From: Bacteroidales bacterium UBA3290
GTDB lineage: Bacteria; Bacteroidota; Bacteroidia; Bacteroidales; UBA932
Length of the DNA: 40,545 bases
Direction of reading: 5' to 3'
Assembly (NCBI GenBank): GCA_002361615.1
Contig: DETK01000044.1
Coordinates: 106,652-147,196 of the forward strand
Shown: positions 23,545 to 32,684 of the stretch, one piece after another
Numbering within the stretch: position 1 is the stretch's first letter
Layout of the letters: each line of letters starts with the position of its first letter
Translations under genes and position numbers: made by a program
The notes under the pieces: model-generated
Seen by the model: only the letters and a program-made list of their open reading frames with translations
Database searches by the model: none
What the model was told of the DNA's origin: nothing

Positions 23545-24214
23545 ACGAATCCTGATGATTGAAACCAGCACGGAAAGCTGTTCCGTGGCTGTCTGCGACG
23601 GCAAGGCCATCCTGGCCAGCCGCCTCGACGAAACGCCCCGCCAGCAGTCCTCGATGCTGGTCCCCTATATCGTAGATGTCCTCCGGGAAGCCGGGGTGGA
23701 GAGCCGTGACCTCGACGCCGTGGCCGTCAGCGAAGGCCCCGGCTCATACACCGGTCTCCGCGTGGGTGTATCCACCGCAAAAGGCTACTGTTTCGGAGCG
23801 GGCAAACCGCTGATCGGTGTCGATACGCTCCAGATCCTCGCCTGCCAGGCAGAAGGGTCTTACGGCCGGATCATAGCCATGATCGACGCCCGAAGGATGG
23901 AAGTCTATGCCGCCCCCTTCGACGGTTCAGCCCGCAAGACAGGTCCCACCGAAGCCGTCATCCTCGATGCCGACAGCTACCGGAAAGAACTCGATGAAGG
24001 CACCGTGCTCTTCATCGGCACGGGTATCCGCAAATTCCAGGACATCTGCCACCACCCCAACGCTTCCTTCCAGGAGTGTCCGCCCATGGCTTCCGCCATG
24101 GCCGCACCGGCGCTGGCAGCCCTGCAAAAAAAAGAGTTCAAAGACATTGCGTACTTTGAACCCTTCTATCTGAAAGAATTCGTGGCCGGCGTGACCAAGC
24201 ACGCCGTTCTCTGA
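23537..24214 (+). CDS. tsaB: tRNA threonylcarbamoyladenosine biosynthesis protein TsaB
   Basis: A 225-aa TsaB, the dimerisation partner of TsaD in the t6A37 tRNA-modification complex. It has an ASKHA fold: MIETSTESCSVAV at the N-terminus and the conserved SEGPGSYTGLRVGVSTAKGY (about 67-86), and it keeps MIDARRMEVYAAPF. I start it at ATG 23537, which overlaps the adaptor end. This makes a housekeeping gene the last gene of the export operon, so it probably also depends on other promoters. It converges with the lipoprotein gene, leaving only 11 bases between stops. Confidence 0.93.
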   Translation: MSERILMIETSTESCSVAVCDGKAILASRLDETPRQQSSMLVPYIVDVLREAGVESRDLDAVAVSEGPGSYTGLRVGVSTAKGYCFGAGKPLIGVDTLQILACQAEGSYGRIIAMIDARRMEVYAAPFDGSARKTGPTEAVILDADSYRKELDEGTVLFIGTGIRKFQDICHHPNASFQECPPMASAMAAPALAALQKKEFKDIAYFEPFYLKEFVAGVTKHAVL

Positions 24215-24225
24215 ACTCCCGCCTG

Positions 24226-25365
24226 TTACAGCGCCTTGCGCACGATCTGCTCCAGCGCGTCTTTCTCGAAAACGTCGGTACCCAGGATTTCACCGTCCCT
24301 TCCGATCACGAACATGGTGGGGATACGGGTGACGTTGTAGGTAGCCACAGCGGGTGAGTCGACACCCAGTCCGTCGTTGACGTTGATCCAGGGAAGGTTC
24401 TGGCTGCGGACGGTCGAGGCCCAGACACCCTTGTCGATATCAAGGCTCACCTGATAGACTTCCAGGCCCTGGGCATGGTATTTCTTGTACAGGTCGACCA
24501 GGTCGACGTTGAACAGTTTATGTTCGGTCTGCCCCACGCTCCAGAACGAAAGCACGATCACCTTGCCGTCCAGTTCGGACAGCCGGCGGGTCTGGCCTTC
24601 CATATCGGGGAGCATGAGTTCGGGGAAATTGATCACCACGACATCGCCGAGACGGGAGGAAAGTTCCATGTTGCGGGCACGGGAATCGACCTCGTCGCGA
24701 AGCGCCGTCAGGAACTCCGATTTCGGATAGACCGACGAGAGCGAATCCCGCACAGCCTGAAGAATCACAAAATCGCTTTCCTGACCGAAAACAGGCAGGT
24801 CGTCTCCGAATTTCTGGAATGCCACCACGGCGGAGGTGATGGAGTGCGGATGCGTGACCATGTATTTGATTGCACTGCGCTTGTAATCGATATACAGCTT
24901 GCTCAGCTGCTGGTTGACCTCCTTGACTTTGGCTTCGGGCGTCTCGTCCGTGATGCTGGCGGTCAGGTTGCGGATCTGGTCGGAAGCCCGGGCATAGGCT
25001 TCATTGACTTCCTGGAACAGCGTGGATTCTTCAGAACCTTCAACCGTGAAACGGCCTTCCTGCGGCACGACGACCGTGACCTGGTCGGACGGAAGCAGGA
25101 TCAGCGAAGCGATGGGGCTTCCTTCGCGGTACAGGTAGTAGAAATACGGTTCGTTGCCCTTGAGTCTGACCTTGTAGTTGAACTGGCCGGCGCCGTCGGT
25201 ACGGATCGTATCGATGGTCTGGAGGCGGTTGTAATTGAGTTTCTCCAGGACGATGGCGGTGTTGGGCGCTCCTTCGATGGTGGCGCTGATGCGGGCCGTC
25301 GAAGCCTGGTCGCAGGCCGTGACGACCAGGGCAAGGGCGAGCAGACAGAAAAAGAGTCTTTTCAT
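24226..25365 (-). CDS. TlpA-like lipoprotein with thioredoxin fold, no CxxC
   Basis: A 379-aa lipoprotein. The signal peptide MKRLFFCLLALALVVTAC ends in a lipobox with Cys18. The N-terminal domain (about 25-125) resembles the DUF4369 domain common in Bacteroidota, and a helical middle follows. The C-terminal domain (about 235-375) is thioredoxin/TlpA-like, with MLPDMEGQTRRLSELDGKVI and RIPTMFVIGRDGEIL containing the cis-Pro. Where the redox motif WCxxC should be, the sequence is FWSVGQTEH, with no cysteine. It is therefore unlikely to be a disulfide reductase. An ATG at 25380 overlaps the HIT stop (ATGA) and is an alternative start. Confidence 0.85.
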   Translation of the reverse strand: MKRLFFCLLALALVVTACDQASTARISATIEGAPNTAIVLEKLNYNRLQTIDTIRTDGAGQFNYKVRLKGNEPYFYYLYREGSPIASLILLPSDQVTVVVPQEGRFTVEGSEESTLFQEVNEAYARASDQIRNLTASITDETPEAKVKEVNQQLSKLYIDYKRSAIKYMVTHPHSITSAVVAFQKFGDDLPVFGQESDFVILQAVRDSLSSVYPKSEFLTALRDEVDSRARNMELSSRLGDVVVINFPELMLPDMEGQTRRLSELDGKVIVLSFWSVGQTEHKLFNVDLVDLYKKYHAQGLEVYQVSLDIDKGVWASTVRSQNLPWINVNDGLGVDSPAVATYNVTRIPTMFVIGRDGEILGTDVFEKDALEQIVRKAL

Positions 25366-25376
25366 AGGAAGCGGTC

Positions 25377-25775
25377 TCATTGGTTGAATGCCTCGGAAAT
25401 GGCGGTCGCGATGGCGGCGAAGCGCTCGGGGGAAAGCTGTTTTTTCTCCTTGCGGAAATCCATATCCCCTTCGGTCTGGAGCGGGACCAGATGGATGTGC
25501 GCATGCGGCACTTCCATGCCCAGGACGGCTACGCCCACCCGCTTGCACGGGACGGCGGCGCGGACGGCCTTCGCCACGCGGGCGGCGAACTGCCAGAGTC
25601 CGGCATAGGTCTCGTCGTCAAGGTCGAAGATGTAGTCCACCTCTTTCTTGGGAATCACGAGGGTATGTCCCTCCGCCAGGGGATTGATGTCGAGGAAGGC
25701 GTAGTAGTTCTCGTCTTCGGCGACTTTCCACGACGGGATTTCGCCCGCCACGATACGGCTGAAAATGGATGCCAT
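25377..25775 (-). CDS. HIT family nucleotide-binding hydrolase
   Basis: A 132-aa histidine-triad protein (Hint/HinT branch). The N-terminus is MASIFSRIVAGEIPSWKVAEDE, with the typical IFxxIVxGEIP pattern (shown here only to residue 22 in outline). A LAEGHTLVIPKKE strand follows. The triad HAHIHLVPL near the C-terminus has the catalytic central His. Members hydrolyse purine nucleoside phosphoramidates or acyl-adenylates. It is 2 bases after greA and directly before the lipoprotein gene, in one minus-strand transcription unit. Confidence 0.92.
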   Translation of the reverse strand: MASIFSRIVAGEIPSWKVAEDENYYAFLDINPLAEGHTLVIPKKEVDYIFDLDDETYAGLWQFAARVAKAVRAAVPCKRVGVAVLGMEVPHAHIHLVPLQTEGDMDFRKEKKQLSPERFAAIATAISEAFNQ

Positions 25776-25777
25776 GG

Positions 25778-26248
25778 CTAGATCGAGATTTCGAGGATTT
25801 CAAACTTGATGACGCCGGAAGGGACCGTGACGGGAACGACCTCGCCTTTGCGGTGGCCCATCAGGGCTTTTCCGATGGGGGTGGTCATGGCGAGTTTCCC
25901 TTCCAGGATGTTCGCCTCGCTTTCTCCGACGAAAGTGTAGGATACCGTAGCGCCGGTGCCCAGGTTCTTCAGCTTGACTTTCGTCAGCATCTGGACCGTC
26001 TCGGTATTGATTTTCGACTCGTCGATCACCTTGGCGTTGGCGATCAGGTCCTGCATCTTGCTGATCTTGAGTTCAAGCATGCCCTGTGCTTCGCGTGCGG
26101 CGTCGTATTCGGCATTCTCCGAAAGGTCGCCCTTGTCACGCGCTTCGGCGATCGCACGCGAGATGACGGGACGCTCGGCGATCATGGCTGCCAGTTCTTC
26201 GCGCAGTTTATCGAGTCCTTCTTGTGTAACGTAATGTGATTCTCCCAT
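25778..26248 (-). CDS. greA: Transcription elongation factor GreA
   Basis: A 156-aa GreA. The N-terminal coiled coil (about 8-75) inserts into the RNA-polymerase secondary channel to trigger cleavage of backtracked RNA. Its tip has the conserved acidic ARDKGDLSENAEYDAARE. The C-terminal FKBP-like domain ends with GKALMGHRKGEVVPV. I start it at ATG 26248; a TTG three codons upstream is less likely. It is followed closely by the HIT gene. Confidence 0.95.
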   Translation of the reverse strand: MGESHYVTQEGLDKLREELAAMIAERPVISRAIAEARDKGDLSENAEYDAAREAQGMLELKISKMQDLIANAKVIDESKINTETVQMLTKVKLKNLGTGATVSYTFVGESEANILEGKLAMTTPIGKALMGHRKGEVVPVTVPSGVIKFEILEISI

Positions 26249-26274
26249 TTTATACAAAGTTAAAAAGAAAAGAA

Positions 26275-26290
26275 TCCCATCCTTGTGGGA
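26275..26290 (-). terminator. Short hairpin with T-rich tail between ribF and greA
   Basis: A 5-bp stem TCCCA/TGGGA (26275-26279 with 26286-26290), followed on the minus strand by a T-rich run (complement of 26262-26274). It may terminate ribF transcripts or lie in the greA leader. The stem is weak. Confidence 0.35.
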
Positions 26291-26315
26291 CCCTTTCCGT
26301 GTTCGTTATTTTGTG

Positions 26316-26323
26316 CAAATATA
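26316..26323 (-). promoter_or_regulatory. -7 element upstream of greA
   Basis: TATATTTG on the minus strand, 67 bases before the greA ATG. A second candidate, TAACTTTG (26262-26255), lies only 6 bases before the ATG and would give an almost leaderless mRNA. Confidence 0.4.
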
Positions 26324-26335
26324 CGGCTTTTTTCT

Positions 26336-27226
26336 TTAATACCCAATTATCTGAACCGCTTTTTGACAATCCTGGGCCAGCTGCTCACTGAGCTGTCCGA
26401 GCGACGCGAAACGGCGTTCTTCCCGCAGGCGGGCGACGAATTCGATGCGCAGGTCCAAGCCGTAGATATCCTGGTCAAAGTCGAGGATATGCGTCTCGAT
26501 GGTAAGGGCGTTCCCCTGCCCTACGGTGGGCCGGACACCGATATTGCAGACCCCTTTGCATCGCTGGCCGAGCACGTCCACCCATACGGCATAGACACCG
26601 CTGGCGGGGACGAGTTTCAGGGGTTCGTAGAGCTGCATATTGGCTGTCGGGAAGCCCAGCTTGCGGCCGATCTTGTTGCCGGCCACCACGACGCCGCAGA
26701 GACTGTAGCGATACCCGAGCATGGCCTCGGCTGCAGCGATGTCGCCCTCGCAGAGCGCAGCACGGATTTTCGTCGAACTGACGGCACCATCTCCTGCCGA
26801 AAAGGCTTCGACGCGTATCGGTTCGACGCCGCAGCGCGCCACGACTTCCATCATCTGCTCCGGCGAATCGAAGCTGTCGTGGCCGAGCCGATGGTCGTAG
26901 CCGAGAATGAGCGTCGTCACGCCCAGCTGCTTGACCAGGTATTCGCGGACAAACTCCTCAGCCCCCAATTGGCTGAAAGCCCGGGTAAAGGGAAGGATCT
27001 CGAAACGGTCCACGCCATAGGAGAGGCAGCGCTCGCGTTTCTCCCGGAGCGAAGTCAGCAGCCGCAGCCGGTCGGCATCCTGCTGCAGTACGCTGCGCGG
27101 ATGCGGCCAGAAAGTGACCAGCAGGCTCTCCTGCCCCCGCTGACGGGCGATGGCGCACATCTGTCCGATCACTTGCTTGTGACCCAGATGTACGCCATCG
27201 AAAAAGCCGGTTGCCGCTACAGCCAT
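26336..27226 (-). CDS. ribF: Bifunctional riboflavin kinase/FAD synthetase
   Basis: A 296-aa enzyme that phosphorylates riboflavin to FMN and adenylylates it to FAD. The N-terminal FAD synthetase domain (nucleotidyl-transferase fold) shows FDGVHLGHK (HxGH motif) at about 9-17, LGYDHRLG, and SSTKIR (about 150). The C-terminal riboflavin kinase domain shows GRKLGFPTANM (about 187-197) with the GxPTAN motif, and a late ETHILDFDQDIYG. The start at 27226 overlaps the end of the glycogen fusion gene by 10 bases, so it is translated at the end of the glycogen cluster. Confidence 0.94.
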   Translation of the reverse strand: MAVAATGFFDGVHLGHKQVIGQMCAIARQRGQESLLVTFWPHPRSVLQQDADRLRLLTSLREKRERCLSYGVDRFEILPFTRAFSQLGAEEFVREYLVKQLGVTTLILGYDHRLGHDSFDSPEQMMEVVARCGVEPIRVEAFSAGDGAVSSTKIRAALCEGDIAAAEAMLGYRYSLCGVVVAGNKIGRKLGFPTANMQLYEPLKLVPASGVYAVWVDVLGQRCKGVCNIGVRPTVGQGNALTIETHILDFDQDIYGLDLRIEFVARLREERRFASLGQLSEQLAQDCQKAVQIIGY

Positions 27227-30200
27227 TTCACCAGTTCGAAATCCTGCCGGTGCGGCAGGGCGGGGTTCCGGGCGAAGAGCCGGGCCGCTGCCTCGTAGGT
27301 ACCGGAGAACTCCGGTACGATTTCCGCACGCCAGGTGGCGACACCGTTTTCAAACGATGCCAACTTGAAATCGTAGAGCGCCACGATATGGTGCTCACCC
27401 TTGGCATTCTGCTCCGTCAGGATGACTTCCGCGCCCAGGTCTTCCGGATCGAGATCGCCGATCCGGACCACGAGTTCAGCGTTGTAGGCCTGGCCGAGCG
27501 TCATCGTGGTACGAAGGTTTTCAGGACGACTGTACGAGACGATTTCGATATGGTCCCACTCGCGGCGGACGCGTTTCTTCCAGAAAGCGATGTCGCGTGC
27601 AAGGGCGAAATCGTCGGCCAGCAGTTTTTCGGCCCGTTCCTTGAGCGGCTCGTAGTACTTGTTGCAGTAGTCCGAGAGCATGCGGTTGGTAGTGAAGTTG
27701 CAGGCCACCATCGCCACCGTGTTCTTGATGGTTTCCACCCAGTTCTTGGAAATGCCCTTGGCATCCTTGTCGTAGAAGCAAGGCACGATCTCAGTCTCGA
27801 TGATATTGTAGATGGTCGATGAATCGAGGTCATCCTGGAAGGACTGGTTGTCGTAGGTACGCTCCATCTTCAGGGCCCAGCCGGCGCCCGGCTTGTAGCC
27901 TTCCACCCACCATCCGTCCAGCACGGAGAAGTGCATCACACCGTTCATCACAGCCTTCTCGCCGCTGGTACCGGAGGCTTCCTGCGGACGGGTCGGGTTG
28001 TTCATCCAGACGTCGACGCCCTGGACGAGCAACTTGGCGATGGAGATGTCGTAGTTCGGCACGAACACGATCTTGCCCAGGAACTGCGGCATCTTGGAGA
28101 TATCGATGATGCGTTTGATCAGGTCCTGACCGGCGCGGTCGGCGGGATGGGCCTTGCCGGCGAAAAGGAACTGCACGGGACGATCCGGATTATTGACGAT
28201 GTCATTCAAACGGTCCAGATTGCTGAACAGCAGCGTAGCCCGCTTATAGGTGGCGAAGCGCCGCGCGAAGCCGATGGTCAGCACGTCGTCACGCAGGGTC
28301 TTGCGGATCTTGACGATCTCGTGCGGCGAGTAGTGGCTCGTCAGGGTGGTGTCGGCCATTACTTCCTTAACCTTGTCTATCAGACGCTTGCGCAGTATCT
28401 GGCGGGTATGCCAGATCTTCTCGTCGGGCACTTCGTAGATACCTTCGAAGCAGCGCTTGTCGTAGTGGTGTGTCTGGAATTCCTTGCCGAAGACCTTGGC
28501 GTGGATCTCTTTCCACTCGGGGGCCGTCCACGTGGGATAGTGGACGCCGTTGGTGACGGAGCTCACATTGAGTTCTTCCGGCAGGTAGCCCGGCCACATC
28601 GGCGCGAAGATCTTCTGGCTCACGCGGCCGTGCAGCCAGCTGACGCCGTTGATCTCCTGCGAGAGATTGGCGGCCAGGAAACTCATGGAGAACTTCTCGG
28701 CAGGGTCCTCGGGATGGATCTTGCCCAGGCCCATGAAGGTGTTCCAGTCGATCTTCATCCGCTCGGGGTAGTGCGAGATATAGATACGCAGCAGGTCTTC
28801 CGTGAAGGCGTCATGTCCGGCCGGAACCGGGGTGTGCGTGGTGAAGAGCGAAGAGGCGCGCACCACTTCCAGTGCCTCCGGATAGGAAAGATTGTCGTTC
28901 TGGATGTACTCGCGCAGGCGTTCGAAACCGCAGAAAGCGGCGTGGCCTTCGTTGCAGTGGTACACGTCGGCCTCGATGCCGAGCGCGCGCAGGGCGCGGA
29001 CACCGCCCACACCGAGCAACAGTTCCTGTTTGAGGCGGTTCTCCCAGTCACCGCCGTAGAGCTGATGGGTTACCTGGCGGTCTTCGGGGAGATTGTCTTC
29101 GTAGTCGGTGTCGAGCAGGAAGAGATCGGTGCGGCCTACCTCGACCTTCCAGATACGGGCATTGATATTACGGCCCGGGAAGGCTACGCTGATTTTCAGC
29201 CAGTTGCCCTGGGCGTCATGCACCGGTGAAGCCGGAATCTTCGTAAAATCCTGCGGTTCATAGTCGGCAATCTGGTCGCCGTAGGCCGACAGGCGCTGGG
29301 TGAAGTAACCGTGACGGTACAGCAGGCCGATCGCCGTCATGTTGACTTTCATATCGGAGGCTTCCTTCAGGTAGTCGCCGGCCAGGATACCCAGACCGCC
29401 GGAATAGATCTTCAGCGACGTGTCGATACCGTACTCCATGCAGAAGTAGGCCACGCGGGCACCCTTGCGGGAAGCCTTTTCATCCATATAGGCCTTGAAC
29501 TCCTCGTACACGGCGTCCATCCGGACAAGGAACGAAGGATCCTGTTCCAGTTTGCGGTACTGCTTGAGCGGAATCTTGTCGAGCAGCAGGAGCGGATTGC
29601 CGCCGGTCTGTTTCCACAGCGCGGCATCAATCCCGCTGAACAGGTCGATGGCCGACTGATTCCAGCACCACCAGAGATTCTTGGCCAGGGCGTCGAGGGG
29701 ACGGAGCCGCTCGGGCAGCTCGCGGCTGATGAAGACACTCGACCAGGAAGGCTGACCGGCCGCATACCGCGGAGAAGGATGCAGGTGGTCGTCGGGAATC
29801 TCGGTAAAGACCTTGCGTGAAGCCTGCACCTTGCCGATGGCCTCGGTATAGGCTTCCTTATAATAGACGATGTTGTTGCGCCACAGGGCAACTTCAGAAA
29901 TCTCCTTGGCATTCTGCCGCCAGGCTGCCGCCGTGCCGGAATCCAGTCCGGCAGCCTCCACGATCCGGTCCGCGACCTGCAAAACGACATCCGCATAGTT
30001 GGCGTCGTTGCGCTCGATCACCTGGATGCCCGGATGCGGCTCTTTACAGTGCTCGCGCACCCAGAGGCCGAAGCCGGCCAGCGAGGTGGTCGTGGTCGGC
30101 ACGCTGAAGGCGAGCGACTCGAGCGGTGTATAGCCCCAGGGCTCATAATACGACGGGAACACGGTCAGGTCCATACCCGGAATCAGGTCGTAATAGCGCA

Positions 30201-31449
30201 TGTTGAAGATGCCGTCGTCGCCGTTCAGGTAGGTCGGCACGAAGAACACGTGCACCTTGCTTCCCGGCTTATTGTCGAGCTTGAGCTCCCGGAAACGGCG
30301 CATGACGATATCGTAGTCATCCATCAGATAGTGAGTGGTCTGGGTGGTGTGTGCGCCCGCGCTTCCGCCCAGTTTGGCAAGAAGTTCCTTGTCAGGGCCG
30401 TTGTTGCCCGAAGGGACCATCACGAAGGCCAGGATATGGCGTCCGGCGCCCTTTCCGTCATTGATCCGGCCGAGTGCGTCGAGGAATACGTCGATACCTT
30501 TGTTGCTGTATTCGTAGCGGCCGCCGATGGCGACCAGCAGGTCGTTGTCATCGAAGTTCTCACCGGCCATGGCAGAGGCCACCTCCAGCAGTTTGGCGCG
30601 GGCCGCAGCGCGGCATTCGTCGTAGTGCTCCGCATCGGGAGTAAAACTGTTTTCAAAGCCGTTGGGCGTGATGACGTCGCAGTCGCGGCCGAGGAACTGC
30701 TTGCACTCGAGGGCCGTGATCTGGCTGACGGTCGTGAATACGTCGGAAGCCGTGGCGGACGCCTTCTCAAGCGAATGGCGGGCCACGACGCCGTACTCGT
30801 GGGACAGTCGGTCAGCGTCCAGGTTCTCGAGTCCGTCGTAAAGCGGGATGTTCTTCCCGGCTACGCAACGGCCGATGACCGTGGCGTGTGTGGTGAAGAT
30901 CGTGCCGATGGGGAGATTCGCCATCTTGAGGTAGAGCAGGCCGGCGCCGGTCATCCATTCGTGGAACTGGGCGACGACCTTGTCGTGCGGTTTGACGTTG
31001 TAGCGCACGAAACTCTCGATCACCTTTCCGGCCGCATAACCGAAGAGGGCCGATTCGACATAATCCCAGCCGCCGCTGATGGAGTCCACGCCAAAGCGCT
31101 TCCAGAGCTCGGTCAGGATCTGGTCCTTGTTCCCGATGAAGGTCGTGAAGTCGACCAGGATGGCCACAGGCTCTCCGGCGACGTTCCAGTGGCCGATGCG
31201 GAGGCGGAGCCCCTCTTTCGCCGCGGCCATGCGCCACGAGCGGAACAGCATCGGATCTTCCTTGAATTCCGGGTTCTGGTCTACGTCGCGCCAGACATCA
31301 GGACCGATATGGATATGGTGGTTTTTCTTGAATGAAGTGCCCAGAAAGAGGGCTTTGGTGGCAATAACGGTGTGGATTCCGCCTACCTTGTTGCAAACTT
31401 CCCAACTGGTCTCGAACAGGTAGTCGGGCATCGTAAAATCATGATTCAT
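27217..31449 (-). CDS. Glycogen synthase (GT3)-alpha-glucan phosphorylase (GT35) fusion
   Basis: A 1,410-aa bifunctional protein. Residues 1-~545 form a GT3, animal/fungal-type glycogen synthase: PDYLFETSWEVCNKVGGIHTV at the N-terminus and FPSYYEPWGYTPLESLAF near 395. GT3 enzymes normally use UDP-glucose. Residues ~565-1400 form an alpha-glucan phosphorylase. It has NLWWCWNQSAIDLF, CMEYGIDTSLKIYSGGLG, CNEGHAAF, and the PLP site EASGTSGEKAVMNG with Lys1165. The two halves catalyse opposite directions, chain elongation and phosphorolysis. Such fusions recur in Bacteroidota. It lies 4 bases after the GH57 gene and overlaps ribF. Confidence 0.92.
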   Translation of the reverse strand: MNHDFTMPDYLFETSWEVCNKVGGIHTVIATKALFLGTSFKKNHHIHIGPDVWRDVDQNPEFKEDPMLFRSWRMAAAKEGLRLRIGHWNVAGEPVAILVDFTTFIGNKDQILTELWKRFGVDSISGGWDYVESALFGYAAGKVIESFVRYNVKPHDKVVAQFHEWMTGAGLLYLKMANLPIGTIFTTHATVIGRCVAGKNIPLYDGLENLDADRLSHEYGVVARHSLEKASATASDVFTTVSQITALECKQFLGRDCDVITPNGFENSFTPDAEHYDECRAAARAKLLEVASAMAGENFDDNDLLVAIGGRYEYSNKGIDVFLDALGRINDGKGAGRHILAFVMVPSGNNGPDKELLAKLGGSAGAHTTQTTHYLMDDYDIVMRRFRELKLDNKPGSKVHVFFVPTYLNGDDGIFNMRYYDLIPGMDLTVFPSYYEPWGYTPLESLAFSVPTTTTSLAGFGLWVREHCKEPHPGIQVIERNDANYADVVLQVADRIVEAAGLDSGTAAAWRQNAKEISEVALWRNNIVYYKEAYTEAIGKVQASRKVFTEIPDDHLHPSPRYAAGQPSWSSVFISRELPERLRPLDALAKNLWWCWNQSAIDLFSGIDAALWKQTGGNPLLLLDKIPLKQYRKLEQDPSFLVRMDAVYEEFKAYMDEKASRKGARVAYFCMEYGIDTSLKIYSGGLGILAGDYLKEASDMKVNMTAIGLLYRHGYFTQRLSAYGDQIADYEPQDFTKIPASPVHDAQGNWLKISVAFPGRNINARIWKVEVGRTDLFLLDTDYEDNLPEDRQVTHQLYGGDWENRLKQELLLGVGGVRALRALGIEADVYHCNEGHAAFCGFERLREYIQNDNLSYPEALEVVRASSLFTTHTPVPAGHDAFTEDLLRIYISHYPERMKIDWNTFMGLGKIHPEDPAEKFSMSFLAANLSQEINGVSWLHGRVSQKIFAPMWPGYLPEELNVSSVTNGVHYPTWTAPEWKEIHAKVFGKEFQTHHYDKRCFEGIYEVPDEKIWHTRQILRKRLIDKVKEVMADTTLTSHYSPHEIVKIRKTLRDDVLTIGFARRFATYKRATLLFSNLDRLNDIVNNPDRPVQFLFAGKAHPADRAGQDLIKRIIDISKMPQFLGKIVFVPNYDISIAKLLVQGVDVWMNNPTRPQEASGTSGEKAVMNGVMHFSVLDGWWVEGYKPGAGWALKMERTYDNQSFQDDLDSSTIYNIIETEIVPCFYDKDAKGISKNWVETIKNTVAMVACNFTTNRMLSDYCNKYYEPLKERAEKLLADDFALARDIAFWKKRVRREWDHIEIVSYSRPENLRTTMTLGQAYNAELVVRIGDLDPEDLGAEVILTEQNAKGEHHIVALYDFKLASFENGVATWRAEIVPEFSGTYEAAARLFARNPALPHRQDFELVKWL

Positions 31450-31453
31450 AGAG

Positions 31454-32671
31454 TCAATTCAGGTTTTTTGCCTTCTTTGCGGATTTCAGTTTTTCATTGA
31501 CGCGCAGCTCGAAGTCGGCCAGGACGTTCATGTAGTTGATAAAGGCCTCATAGGGCGTGTCGTAGGGGTTGAAGTAGCTGTGGACGCTGCCGTCGGAGAA
31601 GAACTTCGTGCACATGTAGTAGAAGTGGTCGCTCTCCTGCAGCTTGCGGAAAACACCGATCAGGTTGTCGTCCTTGGTCTTGTAAACATCGGCCTCCAGG
31701 GCGTACAGCTTGTTGAACGCTTCCTCCTGCAGTTCGTTGCCCAGCCAGGCGCTGGTGTCGCGCTCCTCGTCGGCCCAGGAGATCGGGAACGGAACGTGGA
31801 GCGGTGCCACGGGCTGATAGCGCTGCGCGGCCTCGGAAGGCGTGCAGAAATCCAGCTTGCGGGACAGGATCGCGGCAGGTACGGCATTCAGGAAATCGAA
31901 GATGCCGCTGGCACTGCGCTGGTGCTCACCGAAGGTCTCGTAGTCCATGAAGAGGTTCAGCACATCGTCTTTCTCAAGGGCGGAGAGGGCCCAGTCGGCG
32001 AACTTGTCGGCCGTCAGCGGCCAGCCGTTCCACGCTTTGTCCGAGAAACGGAAGGCGATGTCGTCGCTCAGGTTGAAGTTGCGCAGCAGGAGTTTCAGGC
32101 GCGGGTTGATGGCGTTCACATAGACGAAGTTGGGGCTCTTCCAACCCAGGATGTGCTTGGCGCCCTCGGTCAGCATCACCCCATAGCCCATCTCGGCCAC
32201 GGCGGCGCCGATGGCGTCGGAGTAGATGAGCTCGGTGTTGCGGAACACGGTGGGCTTGACGCCGAACAGGCGCTTGGTCAGGTCGGCGTGCTGCTTGACC
32301 TGCTTCTTGAACTCCGTCATCGAGGAGAGCGAAGCGAGCGAATGGGAATAGGTCTCGGCCAGGAATTCCACGCAGCCGGTGTCGGCGAGCGACTTGAAAC
32401 TGTCGATCACCTCAGGAGCATAGCGTTCAAACTGCTCGATGGCGACACCCGAGATGGAGAAGGCCACCTTGAAGGCGCCGTTGTGCCGCAGGATGAGGTC
32501 GTGCAGCAGCCGGTTGGCCGGCAGGTAGCAGCGTTCCGCCACCCGGCGCACGATGGTCCGGTTGGAGAAATCGTCGAGATAATGGTAGTCGTTGCCGATG
32601 TCGAAGAAGCGGAACTGCCGCAGACGGTCGGGCTGGTGGACCTGGAAGTAGAAACAAACTGACTTATTCAT
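31454..32671 (-). CDS. Glycoside hydrolase family 57 (alpha-amylase/glucanotransferase type)
   Basis: A 405-aa GH57 enzyme of the alpha-glucan type, probably cytoplasmic as there is no signal peptide. Motif 1 is FQVHQPDRL at the N-terminus. The likely nucleophile is Glu106 in FLAETYSHSLAS, and the general acid Asp243 lies in LFMDYETFGEH. I start at ATG 32671 (MNKSVCFYF), which is where the conserved region begins. An in-frame ATG at 32710 would overlap the preceding gene. It lies between the GT4 gene and the synthase-phosphorylase gene in the glycogen cluster. It probably trims or remodels alpha-1,4-glucan. Confidence 0.9.
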   Translation of the reverse strand: MNKSVCFYFQVHQPDRLRQFRFFDIGNDYHYLDDFSNRTIVRRVAERCYLPANRLLHDLILRHNGAFKVAFSISGVAIEQFERYAPEVIDSFKSLADTGCVEFLAETYSHSLASLSSMTEFKKQVKQHADLTKRLFGVKPTVFRNTELIYSDAIGAAVAEMGYGVMLTEGAKHILGWKSPNFVYVNAINPRLKLLLRNFNLSDDIAFRFSDKAWNGWPLTADKFADWALSALEKDDVLNLFMDYETFGEHQRSASGIFDFLNAVPAAILSRKLDFCTPSEAAQRYQPVAPLHVPFPISWADEERDTSAWLGNELQEEAFNKLYALEADVYKTKDDNLIGVFRKLQESDHFYYMCTKFFSDGSVHSYFNPYDTPYEAFINYMNVLADFELRVNEKLKSAKKAKNLN

Positions 32672-32684
32672 ATCGTTACTTTTT

